Shown: positions 46,680 to 58,233, counted from the stretch's first letter. The stretch: DNA of 64,000 bases from Glycine soja (GCF_004193775.1 NC_041002.1:8840485-8904484); one strand, 5' to 3'. The notes: generated by a model from the sequence alone, not told the origin. Made by a program: numbers and translations.

Positions 46680-47827
46680 TGTCATCATTTTCTCTTATTT
46701 CTTAACCCTTTTTGTCACAATTTTAATTACTGATTAGTCTTAATTGTCAAATTAATTATGCAGTTTTATCATTTGGGCCTACTGGACTAATTTTGTGTTT
46801 TTAATTTAATTTAAGGAGAATTATAAGCAATTGGGCTTGAATCCAGAATTGAGCTTGAACTTAAAGAGAACAGACAATTTTATTTTATCAAATCTTATCT
46901 TATCCAGATTTTATCTCATCTAGATATTATTTCATCCAATCTTATCTTATCTTATCTAGATTTTATTTCATCTAGATTTTATTTTATCAAATCTTATCTT
47001 ATCTTGTCCAGATTTTATTTTATTTATGGGCTTGGACTTAAAACAGATTTGTAAACTTTGGGGCTGAGAACCTATATAACAGCACCAAGGTTTTAGTTTT
47101 AGGAGTTTTTTTCGTAGGGAGAGGAGAATAATTTTAGGTTTTGCAATTCCAATTTTTACTGTTCATGCGTACTATTCACGTAGCAATAAAATTCGTTTTC
47201 TGCTTCAATCTGCAATTTTGTTTTCTTCTTCAATCTGCAATTTTGTTTTCTACTGATTAATGAAAGACTAAGTCTCCAGCGTTGTTTTCTCTTGAGGATC
47301 AAGCACAACTCTCTTTGAGGTTTTATTATTACTATTGAATTCTGATCAGTTTTTCCTCTTCACCAATTACTCTGTATTTGTTGCTAGTAATCCATGCATG
47401 CTTAGTGCTTGATTAATTGTCTCTGCGCTTAATTTACGTTCATGCTTAATGATCAGTTTCGTTCATGATTAATTGGTGTATGTGTTGCTTAATCACATAA
47501 TGACAGCCTTATGTTAAATTTCGCTTAGTAATTTAATTTAGGGTTGGATTAAGTGGCTGAACTGATAAATGATAAATTCTCGTAACCTAGGATAAGAGAG
47601 TTGCTTGTGAATCAAGGGGAAACAACATGGTTTAATTCTGTTATTTTCTAATTAAAACTTGCTCGCTGTTTGAATTACAAAAACAAACAACCCCCCCAAT
47701 TCGTTACTGTTTTATTACTATCTGTTATGAACGTTTGGTTAACCATTGCTCGTTGGGAGACGACCTAAGATCACTTCTTAGATACTGCATTTTTAATGTT
47801 TATTTGATTCGGGTACGATCTCGATCA
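46680..47827 (+). mobile_element. Solo LTR, 1.15 kb, inside the MuDR remnant
   Basis: It runs from TGTCATCATT to CTCGATCA and is flanked by TTAATG (46674-46679 and 47828-47833). A TATA box TATATA sits at 47073-47078, followed by a leader with AATAAAA near 47185. The end GATTCGGGTACGATCTCGATCA-type motif is familiar from Athila/Calypso-like gypsy LTRs. 46880-47030 is a run of TTATC/CAGATTTTAT repeats. Confidence 0.75.
47073..47078 (+). promoter_or_regulatory. TATA box of the solo LTR
   Basis: TATATA in context AACCTATATAACAGC, about 390 bp from the LTR start, followed by a typical LTR leader. Confidence 0.55.
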
Positions 47828-48329
47828 TTAATGATAAAAAGGGTCTAGTAAAATTTTGCAACCTCCAACGATGTTCATAATTGTTTTCCTTAAAGCATCA
47901 AGTGACATGTCCTCACTTATTGTGAAGACTTTAGGATCACTAGGACATTCAAGCAATACCCCTTCAGATGATGAAAGTATGTAACCATCGGAATACGCAA
48001 CAACAGATACACTCTCCATATTTTGAGCAATATGGTGAATATCAAGAAGCAAAGGTGTTGAGTTGCATCAAACCTCTACTGCTATTTATATTAGAAGATC
48101 TATTGTTCTCTCGTGAGTCATACCAATGGTTGAGATCACATCAACAATATAAATGGTTTAGGTTGCTTTTATATTTATTATGGTTGGTATGCCTATCATA
48201 AAAATAATGCTCAGTCAATACATCTTAGAAAAAAGTAGTGTCCAATCAATAAATGTAGTATTGCAACATTCAATCAATAAAAAAACACCAAATGTATTTT
48301 TTATTTGTAATTTTCTTTTAAAAATATAT

Positions 48330-48610
48330 AATGAAATCACAATTCTATTCTGTTTTGGAAAAAAATAACGGAATCACGATTCCATTGTTTAAAGGGAATG
48401 CCAAATAAAAACTATAATGAAATCATGATTTCGTTGTAATGTTTGGATTGACAAAAAATATACAATGGAGTTGTGTTTTCATTGTACATTGTACGATGGA
48501 ATCGTGATTCCATTGTGGTATGGGTGTGCAAAAATAAATGCACAAAGAAATCATAATTTTGTTATGCATTCTATTCAACAGAATCATGATTCCGTGGGAA
48601 GGACAATTTA
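48330..48610. repeat. Palindrome-rich subterminal repeat of the PMD-MULE
   Basis: Repeated near-palindromes such as GAATCACGATTCC, GGAATCGTGATTCC and GAATCATGATTCC lie just inside the right end of the MULE. The left end has one counterpart (ACGAAATCGTGATTC near 40984), and 33905-34260 has the same motif. Confidence 0.65.
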
Positions 48611-48737
48611 GGAATAAAAAAAGAGGTCATCCTCTTGATATGGGCCAATAGAAAATGGAATGGGGCAAATAGCAACTCCCTTCCGGATATGTTCTGCTTT
48701 TGTCATGGCCTTTAGCATATGCTTGGCCCCAATTGCA

Positions 48738-50262
48738 AAAAAAATTGTAGCCTTAAATATGTTTTTCCTACTTGAGATATACCCCTTTTTCATATTGCTA
48801 CTTATTAAAAAAAATATTTTGCTACCTCATATTTTTAGTTTTTTGGCTTTGATACTTTCCGTTAGTGTGTCTATCTGATAAGTGATAATGTGACAAATAA
48901 AATGTCACGTTATCATTGTCGTTCCAGCCAATAATAGACAGCCAATAATAGACTTTGTAGTTTTTATTGTTATTGATAGTGTCGACTAAGCTGTAACTTC
49001 ATATCTAAGAAAGCCACCACCTTCGATCTAGGCTTGCAACCAAACAACATCATCAAAATCACCCATCACCACCCAAACCTGAAAGAGAGCAACAAGAACT
49101 TTCCCTATCTCCAGTGGAACCAGAACCTGAATCCGCCACAAAATTGCGAAGTGAAGCACGCGAAACACGAAGCGACTCCACCGCCCTTTGTATTTGAACC
49201 TCTCAGTTGAGCCCTCCAAATGGACGTGCTCAGAGAGTGCGTATGGGGTTTGAAGGGCGAGGCGTGGAGCTTTGGGTATGTGGAACACGAGACTGGGATT
49301 AAGGCCATTAAGAAGGGAGTTGGGGGAGAATAACGATGGTCGTGAAGGCGCCACCGGTAGGCTTAGGGAGAGATGAATGAGAATGTGTTTTGAGAAGAGA
49401 AGATCAGGTTATGGAAAGAGTTTGGCATATTATATGAAATGAAGGTATGTGAAAGTGAAAGCTTGAGAGAGACAGTGACGGTGGTGGCCTAGGTGGTGAT
49501 GGGTGAAGGTGATGATGTTTTTTGGTTACGAGCCTGGATCGAAGGTGGTAGCTTTCTTAGATTTGAAGTTAGCGTCGACTTAGCTTATGCTAACAACAAC
49601 AATATGCAAAGTCTGTTATTGACTGACATGGTAGTGATGATGTGGCAATCTCGGTCTGGTGTGGTGTAAAAAAGTGAAAGAAATGGTGGAGTGTCTGGCT
49701 TGTAGAGGTGTGGCTGCTTTGGTTGCGAAGGAATTAGGTAATCTTCAAGGAAGGGTCTTTAGATCAGGAAGGACTTTGTCAATTGCTCAAATTAACTTCT
49801 TGGAGATGGGTCAAAGCAAGGTCGAAAGGATTCACGACTTCCTTCTACAAATGAAGCGTCCATCCTTCTTTGTGTTTGTAACGTGGCATGGCCATGGTGG
49901 TCATGGGTGTGCATATATTGCCATGCTATAGTTTGACGTCTTGGGGTGGGGGTAGTTTTTTAATTTTGTAATGAGGTGATGTCTAGTGGTTGACTTACGT
50001 TAAGCATATTGGGGAGGGGAGATCTCGTTTGGTTAACAACATTAGTGCTGCTTTGTGTTGTGCCTTGCTAATTTTTATACTACTTGCACTGTTGATAAAA
50101 ATGTTCCTTTGGTTAACAAAAAAAAATTCGAACAAACACTAGCGGCTGGTACCAAAGTCAAAAAACTAGAAGCATTAGGTAGCAAAATAAAAAAATTAAT
50201 AAGCACCAATATGAAAAACGGGTATATCTCATGTAGGAAAGATATATTTAAGCCAAAATTGT
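48738..50262. mobile_element. Long-terminal-inverted-repeat MULE-like element
   Basis: The left arm (about 48738-49083) is the inverse of the right arm (about 49480-49650 plus 50126-50262). Matching blocks include GAGATATACCC, TTTTTCATATTG, TTTTGCTACCT, TCTAAGAAAGC, CCACCTTCGATC and CCCATCACCACC. The right arm is interrupted by a LINE-like fragment. Arms of more than 300 bp are typical of some MULEs. I could not identify a 9-bp duplication. The centre (49084-49480) is GC-richer and has no recognised domain. Confidence 0.65.
49655..50125 (+). mobile_element. Probable LINE 3' end inserted in the MULE arm
   Basis: A coding-like stretch (VECLACRGVAALVAKELGN, then a GQSKVERIHDFLL block) ends with a 3' UTR-like tail, TTTGGTTAACAAAAAAAAA at 50109-50126. 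The terminal A-run and its position as an interruption of an inverted repeat suggest insertion by a non-LTR element. The coding part has no motif I can name. Confidence 0.4.
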
Positions 50263-50657
50263 AAAACGACCCAATAAAAATGTTATCATTTCAGAAAACA
50301 AAAAAGGTCATCCCAGAGCTGCACATTCTTACAGAAATTGGTACCCACAACTGCACATTCTTACACCCACCTGCAACCATTAGAAATGTAGACTCATCAC
50401 TTCAACTTTTCATGCCATGTCGATGCTTTTATTATTTTATAATACAAGCCCTCCATTTTAACTAACTGATTGCTTGCCAAAATGCTAGCCATCAGATCAA
50501 GAACACATTACATCTGACGGATATTATAACTTTCCCAGTTTGGGAGACCTATCAAGGTCTCCCACATAAGTCGACGCTTGAGTTAAAGTCTTTGAAGAAT
50601 CTGTAAAATGTCATTTCTTTTTTGTTCTTTGTATGAAACAATAGATTGTTAATCACA

Positions 50658-50735
50658 CAACAAAGTTAGTATCAGGGAATCAAACCTCTGCCAACATGCT
50701 TCACGAACCCAATCATCTATCCACTAACTTTGTTG
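50658..50735 (-). other. tRNA-like hairpin, possible SINE remnant
   Basis: Perfect 13-bp inverted repeats (CAACAAAGTTAGT at 50658-50670 and its inverse at 50723-50735) enclose 52 bp. On the minus strand the core contains AGTGGATAGATGATTGG, similar to a pol III A box region, and GGTTTGATTCC (50686-50676), one mismatch from the B box consensus. It is not a functional tRNA as far as I can fold it. Poly(A)-like or T-rich tails near 50600-50640 would fit a SINE. Confidence 0.35.
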
Positions 50736-51159
50736 GGCTTTGCTGTTAGAAACTTTTTTCTTAATCACATGGTAACATGCTGGAGAGATATATTTAACAG
50801 ACTAGGTCGTGAATAAACTACATTTTTCACAATCAAAATCCAAAAACCAAATAACGGTTTCAAGTTCCAGATTCATGCATGTAAATTAAAATAGCTAATG
50901 CTGAGAACAAAAAAACAAAACAAAAACAAAATGCAAAGGAACCATTTAATTTTGTAAATGAATGAAACTCCTAATTAATCAATCTGAAAAGAAACATGTT
51001 TGATCATCTATTCTTTGATCAATCCTCCAATGTAAAATATCATGCATATAATCAATCATTACGATTTTGAAATAAGCCAAATTTCTTATAACACCATTCC
51101 TTCATAGCAATGCAAAATTTGTTGCAATAATGCATTTTGGTTGCAACAATGACAAAAAA

Positions 51160-51584
51160 TTGAATTGCAAACTTGTGTAGTAGTGCTACTTCTTAAGTAT
51201 AAGAAACCTACAACCACTGAGATACCGACAAGGGTTACCGGAACAACCCAATATTGCTTGGTCAGCTGTATGAACTTTTCTTTGGTGGAAATTAGAGAAG
51301 ATGTGTCAAGCTCACCAATACATTACTGCTCCATAAGATCTCTTGCACTTTTGCTGTGGCCAGCATCTTCAAATTCTTCTGTTGCATCTTTCCCTTCATG
51401 AAAGTTAAAGTACAAAGGTGCATTCAGATTTTGAATTCTGATATCGGATGAATTTTTACATGTTTAGTTTTGCATGCAATTCATAGTGTAAAAAACATAG
51501 GAAACAAAGGAAGTTACGGGTAGTGGCGAGTATTACATCATCTCCACCAGGATGATCATCCAAATATTGTGTCACGTCATATAC
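51160..51584 (-). pseudogene. Cytochrome b5 pseudogene fragment
   Basis: Exon 51584-51518 follows ATGCAG and reads VYDVTQYLDDHPGGDDVILATT, with HPGG being the heme-binding core. A 124-bp intron with a GTAAC donor follows. Exon 51393 to about 51160 reads GKDATEEFEDAGHSKSARDLM-like sequence, then EQ-stop-CIGELD, and a C-terminal hydrophobic anchor (YWVVPVTLVGISVVVGFLYL). Cytochrome b5 is a tail-anchored ER electron carrier for desaturases and P450s. The phase across the intron is correct. The TAA near 51329 and the missing first exon make it a pseudogene. It is not obviously inside a transposon. Confidence 0.85.
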
Positions 51585-51989
51585 CTGCATTAGAAAATGA
51601 AAAAACAGGTCAATAAATAGAAAAGCAAAGGAGCGAATTACAAAGGACATCAGTGGAAAGCATTTGGAAGCTTCAAGTCGCAAGAACAATCATAAGTTGA
51701 ATTTTGGATTCAAAAACCTTGAAAGTCTGGCTTGAGAAAAACAGAAGCTGACTCTAAAGGGACTTGAATAAGCTTGGTCAACAGCTTGTGGCTAGAAAAG
51801 AACATACCAAACCAATTAGAACAGATATAAACAACCAAACAATATAGTAAGGACCACACTCATTCAGGGAATAACTTAATATAAGCCAGTGCCATAATTT
51901 GATAATTATAGCTAAATAGGGTAACAAAAAATTACAGTAACCTACATTGGAATAGCTCTCATTGCAGCCGCAAGGACTACAGATTCAGC

Positions 51990-53125
51990 AAAAATTCTTT
52001 TTGTTTGACACCAGAAGTTTGAATGTGGTGTTAGGTAGTGAACGGTTGGCTATGTCGGGGAAGATTTGAGCAGATTTCAAGGATTTAACCTTTTGACAAT
52101 CATGATGGGAGGAAAAGGGAGGGTTCTCCAATGGGAGGCAGCAATGACATGTGAAGAAGCCTCTTGGAAGACAATGGTAAAAGCTTTAGACAATGAAGAT
52201 GAAGGTTTTATTGTAGATTGACATGTGAAGATAAAGGTGGTTCCTGAAGATGTGAGGAAACTGTTGTATGATTTTGTGATGTTTTTCAGGAGCCTCAAGG
52301 TTTATCTCCCACCAGACAACATGATAATACTGTAGTCCTTAGAAAATGAGCTTCTATTCCAAGCCAAGGCCTCATAGATATCCTCATTATCAGAAAAAAT
52401 CAGATTGAGAAAGGCTGGTTGTTAAAATGTCAAAAGGCAGGAATTTTATGGCCTAGAACTGACCCTATTCAAGTCTAGTTATTTTGGTGCATAAGGATGG
52501 AGGTTATAAATTTTGTGTGGATTATTATCAGGCTAACAGCACGACAATTCGGGACAAATTCCTGTTATTGATGGGTTGTTAGGATGAACTGAATGGCAAA
52601 ACTGTGTTCTCGAAATTGGATCCAAATCTAGATACCACCAGATTAGAATGAGAGGAAGACATTCACTAGACAGCCTTTCAAACTTATTAAGGTCATTACT
52701 TGTTTATGATAATGCCCTTTAGATTGACAAACGCTCCCTCCACTTTCCAATCTCTCATGAATGAGGTACTACATCCATATTAGCGGAAATTCATTTTGGT
52801 CTCTGTTTTATGACATTTTAATATCCATGCAGAATTTGGAAGAGCATTTCAATCATTTACAATTAATCGTTGAATTGCTTTGAAAGTATAGATTGGTAGT
52901 GAACCACAAGCAATGTAGTTTTACCAAAAGAATATAGATTACTTGGGTCGTATTATTTCAGTAAAGGGGGCTTCTGCCAACCCAAAGATAATTGAAGTAA
53001 TGCTGAATTGACCTTTCCTAAGGATGTGACAAGCTGAAGGGGATTTTTGGGGCTTATTGGATATTACAGACGCTTTGTAAGACACTAGGGTTTGGTGGCA
53101 AAGCCCCTAATCGAATTGCTTGAAG
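51990..53125 (+). pseudogene. Chromovirus-type Ty3/gypsy pol remnant, part 1 (reverse transcriptase)
   Basis: 52250-53120 contains decayed reverse-transcriptase blocks: the pre-RT LPP-like region near 52300, a segment around 52740-52830, QKNIDYLGRIISVKGASAN near 52920-52980 and GLIGYYRRFVRH near 53050. Many stops and frameshifts break it. The frame style is that of plant chromoviruses (Tekay/Reina/CRM group). It is interrupted at 53126 by a PIF-type element. Confidence 0.75.
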
Positions 53126-54687
53126 GAGGTATATTGAATTAAGATTTAAAAAAAATTAGATTTTAAAAGACTTTGTAAAAATATAATGATTTTTGAGATC
53201 TTTTTAAAAGGTTTTTATGATTAAGATTTTATAGTTTAAATTTTAATGAATTTATAACTTATGAATTCATAAGATTTGAAAGGATTTATGTATTTACAAA
53301 ATTTTAAAAGACTCTGTGAACTTTTAGAAAATATTTTCATAATTCATAGTTATCTTTTTCTTCACCTTTTCTTTTGTTATTTTCTTGTTTTGAATCTCCA
53401 TTTGAATTACTAATAGAATGTGAGAGTTCTAAGCACAAGAAGTGCCCAAACAAAAGCAAGTAGCAGAGTACAGAAATGTTTTTCTCCAGACAAAGCAGCT
53501 ACAAAATAAAAGACCACAAAAGTACTGCTATTTCACTTTATAAATATTACATAACCAACATCCCCTAATGTAAATCAATGTAGCTTGTGTTCCACATATC
53601 AAAGTCGAGACTATACTTCTCCAAGCACTTGATAGATTATTAAAATAATATCCAATAAAATAACATCAACCAAAGGAAAGTAACATGAAGTTCATTTCTG
53701 TTGATCTTGGTTATCGCTGTTTCTAATAATAGTATTATCATATGCGCCCTAAATTCCCATAACGTCTTACTTCTTATCAACCCACTAACTGTTTGACACA
53801 TTGCTCCACCCACACCAATAGTTATCTTCCAATTTTACGCACTCCAGAAACAGGCCTCTTCAACAGAATAATTTTCAGATCATTCTTTATACCTCTTATG
53901 TTGGCATAATCTCTCTACCCGTTCCCCAACCCAATGTTAACCACTTAAGCATTGAATAGGATGATCAATTTTAAAATAAAAAATTAGGAAAAATGACAAT
54001 TTACTTTCAGATTTATAAAAATGTTTTGTTGAATTCTTTGAAACTTTTTTACTTGTTTTGTAGATAATTGTTATCAAAGACAATTTGCTAGTCCCAAACA
54101 CATGTATATTGTCATGCCTAATTGTACAAGGCACCCAACACGTGTAGTTATCCTATAACCCCACAACAAGCTCACCCACTTGGCCTTTCTACCAGTTTTT
54201 CACAATGAAACTATACTGGTGCGTCACTAAAGATGGAGAAAAAAATATCCGACTGCAGAAAAAGATGGCCAATTACTCTACACTGCCACTGCCTTCAAGG
54301 GAGAGAGAAAGAAAAGTTATGTATGATGGAAAAAAGAAAAGTCTAGAACGAGAGAACAGAAAAGTCTCCGGGGTTTGGACAGAATTGTTTGATGGATATG
54401 GTATTTATACATTTAACTAAAGTCACACAAAATTTCAAAATCCAATCTACAAAATAATCCATTGACATATTTATCATTTTAAATACCAGATGACTTTTTT
54501 TAAATTGTAAAAAATTTCAATTAAATACCATTGAACTTTGTTGTCCTATAAAAAAATTCATGATAGTCTTAATTTAATCTTAGAAGATTTCTTTTTAATG
54601 TTTAAAAATCTTAATTAAATATCACAAGATTTTCTTATCAAAAAAAAGTCTTAAAAATCCTTGAAAAATCCTAATTGAATACACCCC
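53126..54687. mobile_element. PIF/Harbinger-type element inside the gypsy remnant
   Basis: The ends GAGGTATATTGAATTAAGATTT and (inverted) GGGGTGTATTCAATTAGGATTT match at 18 of 22 positions and resemble those of the element at 24623. Shared interior blocks (GACTTTGTAAAAATATA, AATAATCCAT-type) support one family. About 53415-54180 has no counterpart and may be a further insertion. The 3-bp duplication is unclear. Confidence 0.6.
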
Positions 54688-55598
54688 TATAAGACTGGGT
54701 TTATTTGGGATCCAAAAGTGCAAAAAGCCTTTGACAAATTACACACAAATTGATGGTTGCTCTTCCAATATTGTGCACATCTGACTTCAACAAGATTTTC
54801 GCCCTAGAAAATTATGTTCCACCAAAGGTTTAGGTGCTGCTTTAACTTTGTAAAGGAGACCAATTGCATTTATAATTCAGGTGTTTACAGGGGAAGCTAA
54901 ATCTGTATGAGAGAGAATTGATGGTAGTTGTGTTAAGAGTGCAGAAATGGAGACAATACTTGTTAAGGAGACATTTAATTATTAAGATTCAGCAAAGAAG
55001 TCTTAAGTTTCTCAATGAACAGTGACAGCTAGAGAAGAAAATGATGAAATGGGTATCAAAATTTATATGGGGGTACAATTTTGAAATTCAATACAAATCA
55101 GGGGTCTGGAAATTGTGTGTCTCTGCAGGATGAACTTTGCTGCTTTGTATACTACTAATTTTGCTGATGTAGACAGATGGTGAGAGTAAATAAATTCAGA
55201 TGTGCAATTGCAGGGAATTATAGAGGAGCTGCTAATGAATCTTGATGCTCAATCCAGGTAATGAATTGAAGGCTGGGGCATTTGTTTTATATGGGAAAGC
55301 AGGTGTGGCAACACGCTTATACTAAGATCCCTTTGTTGCTTTCTGAATTTCATGACTCTACTGAAGGGGTCCATTCTGGTTATTTTGGAGCATACTAGCA
55401 CATTGTGGGGTTGGTATTTTGGACAGGAATGAAGCAAGATATTCAGAAGTACATGACTAGTTGCAAGGTGTGTTAACATAATAAATATGCATCACTTGCC
55501 CCTGTTGGTAATTCCAACCTTTGACTATTCCTTTGAACAATTGGGATGACATTTCCATGAATTTTGCTGAGGGATAACCGAAGGTACAAGGCAAGAAT
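54688..55598 (+). pseudogene. Chromovirus remnant, part 2 (RNase H and integrase start)
   Basis: It continues part 1 after the PIF-type insert: FIWDPKVQKAFDKLHTN, later RVQKWRQYLL-like sequence, SLKFLNEQ near 55005 and KWVSKFIWGYNFEIQYKSG-type RNase H end near 55040-55090. The integrase zinc region reads MKQDIQKYMTSCKVC near 55430. Frequent stops and frameshifts are present. It is cut at 55599 by a solo LTR. Confidence 0.75.
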
Positions 55599-58228
55599 TG
55601 TAACACCCTCTACTCCATACATATATGTACTAATAATAAAAGAAATAAGAAATTAAACTTAATTAAAAGTTTTTAAAACACATTTAAATACAAGTCTTTC
55701 AAAAGGGTAAAAGACTCACATTCACCTTTCTAACATCATAATAAAATTTGTCCAAATAAATAATAAATTCACTTCGGCTCAAAACAAGACCGTCTAAAAC
55801 TTCATACAATTAATATAGAACCTATACCCTAATGTCACATCCTATCAGAGCATTATGTTTCCGTATCCTCTAGTATCAGGTTCTTCATAGTCATCCACCT
55901 ATTTATCTGCTCCCACGAACACAAGGTTCAAGATCATCACAGGATCCAAACACAAATAGCACACTGGGAGTGAGTTATCACATTTTTAACTAATGAAGAG
56001 TAACGAGATAACATGTAGGTGTAAATATCATAAAAACAAAATAAAACTTACTTAAATATAGCTCACATCATTTCACCACTTTGTCACCCAATATCGCATC
56101 ATAACACAACACGACTCATTCATCTTCACAACATTCACTACTCAAGGATCAACACACAATATCACCAAGTCAATCAATATTGATCAATACACAAGCGTTA
56201 TGCAACATATACACTAAGACTCAATCCTATATGCAATGTGGTACCATGTCAGTGAAAAATCTCGTCGGACGCCTAAAAGTACATGACAAGACAAACCACA
56301 CACTAGCAAGTCAAGTCATTCTCACTAGGTAATATCATAGGGAGACCAGTCAGGGTCACAGTGTTTTGCGAGAATGCTCCAACCATATGGGATCAACATA
56401 GGCTTAAAGGAGCACTCAAACTGGGTGACCCCCAAGGCCTACACTCCGAAGAGTCCGTCAAGGCCTCTCCCTCCCGATTCAAGTTCAACCCAAAAAACAT
56501 TTTAGCACATAGACTCTATCTATGAATTGTACAAAACATACGACTCCTCAATTGTTCTCAAATAGTTTATTTGGTCGCCCTTAAAGGAACTTAGCATTAA
56601 CTCATCGCCCTTAAAGGGACTTAGCATTAACTCGTCGCCCTTAAAGGGTCTTAGCATTAACTCGTTGCCCTTAAAGGGACTTAGCATTAACTCGTCGCCC
56701 TTAAAGGGACTTATAGTTGTGTGATTGTACAATTCATAGTTCACAACTCAATGCACACAACATCTCAATCACATATATACACAATTTATCACATACACTT
56801 GATCTCAATCACAATGGTATAATCTCAATTAACACGTTATCACACCTTATGAATCATATACACTTTACCTATGAACTATGCAATACACACAACTACTCAA
56901 TTGTTTTCAAAATCATTTTAACTCGTCGGGTTCCCACAGTGGATCCCATCACAATATTTGTCGCCCTTAAAGGATCTTACAATTGTGTGATTGCACAATT
57001 CATAGCTCACAGCTCAATACACACATCTCAATACACATCTATTTCACCATTAATCATAGGTTCGAATTATTACATACTCACAATTTGAATCATCATTTCA
57101 TAATCTCAATATAACAATTTATACAAAAAGGTTATCACAACCTGGGGAGTAAAACCCCTCAAATAATATTACACAATTATATCAAAATCATAGGTATAAA
57201 ACAATGAAAACACCAAGAGCACTCTATTTTATCAACCAATTTGAATCAGAACATCAATATTATATTTATGATCATAAAGGAAAATTTTCAATTTAATAAA
57301 CATCCCAAAATAAAACCCCAATTTAATCCTCTAAGGATCCCTACACATGATCATTCTAATTCCCAATTGCGATAAACTCATCCCTTACCTCTAAGCAGGC
57401 TCACGTATGTTCCAGCAGCGATAATGGCATCTCTAGCAATTTCTTGATATTCCTAAGTTTCTCCTCTGATTGTTCTGATAAGGTTTCCAAACGTTAGAGA
57501 CAACGAGAAGGTATTGAAGCCTCCATTTGTGTCTTCGTGCGATTCCGTTATCTACCTCCACGAATATTATCTTGCAAATCTCAATGGTAAAGGTGTGTGT
57601 AATTGAATCTTGAACATCATATCAAAATTTTACGACAATCCAACAGTTAACAAATCTGGGATTGTAGTTTTACCGAGACAGATTTGGATTTCTGCGGGAA
57701 AAGAAAATGCTACTATGTGAAGTGTATTTCTCTCAGATCTGACATTTTCTCATAATTCCCAATGGTGAAAAGACTCAGAATTGAGTTGTGAACCTAGTGC
57801 TTAAATTTCACGATGATCCAACGGTTAATAAGTCTGAGATTGTCGTTTTTCTAAAACATGTTTGGTGGTATGCGGGAAAAAGAGAGGGTTTTGGGAGGAG
57901 AAAGGGGAAAAACGAAAATGAGGAGAAGAGGAGGCATCATCGGTGTTAAAACTGACCTAACATCGTTATTTATACCTAGGGTACTCACAACTTATTATTT
58001 ACTCTATTTATTTATTTTTATAATTTTATAAAAACAAACTATATTTTATTCTCTATCAAATAAATAAATAAAATACACTCTTTATTTTTTCTAAAATCAT
58101 TAGTTTAATTAATAAAATTATTTCTCCTTATTTATTTAATTATAAAAAACCTTATCATTTTATAAAACTCTATTTATTTATAAATAATAATCCTTTTTAA
58201 TTTAGTATACGAAAAATGAGATGTTACA
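55599..58228 (-). mobile_element. Solo LTR, 2.6 kb, inside the gypsy integrase
   Basis: A perfect 5-bp duplication AGAAT flanks it (55594-55598 and 58229-58233). It starts TGTAACACCC and ends GATGTTACA on the plus strand. Segments such as CTGCTCCCACGAACAC-AAGGTTC (near 55909) are the inverse of those in the LTR at 41654, so it is the same group in opposite orientation. No PBS or coding region is inside. Confidence 0.8.
56575..56713. repeat. 30-bp tandem repeat, 4.6 units, in the solo LTR
   Basis: The unit TCGCCCTTAAAGGGACTTAG plus CATTAACTCG repeats at exactly 30-bp spacing with 1-3 substitutions, and one more partial unit lies at 56961. It is contiguous without spacers, so it is a minisatellite. 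Confidence 0.95.
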
Positions 58229-58233
58229 AGAAT

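Larger units (their letters stand above)
46480..48052 (-). pseudogene. MuDR transposase N-terminal remnant, split by a solo LTR
   Basis: 48052-47828 on the minus strand reads VSVVAYSDGYILSSSEGVLLECP, then ISEDMSLDALRKTIMNIVGGC and KILLDPFY. After the LTR the sequence continues, one frame shifted, from 46679 to about 46480 with VYVGDGCVEY, LKNNHDMGK and NATFG blocks. This matches the N-terminal domain that precedes the catalytic region in plant MURA-type transposases. The catalytic core and zinc knuckle are absent. It converges with the PMD gene, an arrangement I have not verified elsewhere. Confidence 0.6.
40915..48680. mobile_element. Mutator-like element with PMD and MuDR remnants
   Basis: The ends GGGAGTTGCTATTGGCCC (40915) and, inverted, GGGAGTTGCTATTTGCCC (to 48680) differ at one base. 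They are flanked by TTCCAGATA (40906-40914) and TTCCGGATA (48681-48689), an 8-of-9 target duplication typical of MULEs. It contains a plant-mobile-domain pseudogene on the plus strand and a MuDR N-terminal remnant on the minus strand. Two solo LTRs (41654-44835 and 46680-47827) were inserted later. Without them the element is about 3.4 kb. The RNase-H-fold transposase core is missing. Confidence 0.75.

Noticed and set aside
46713..47827. LTR starting at TGTCACAATT (46713)
   Set aside because: No target duplication fits that start. Starting at 46680 gives TTAATG on both sides, and the MuDR remnant resumes at that junction.
56575..56713. CRISPR-like array of 30-bp repeats
   Set aside because: The units are contiguous with no spacers, and the DNA is plant LTR sequence. 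It is a minisatellite.
56520..56744. Repeat-containing ORF with FKGDELMLS units
   Set aside because: It is a translation of the 30-bp minisatellite inside a solo LTR.
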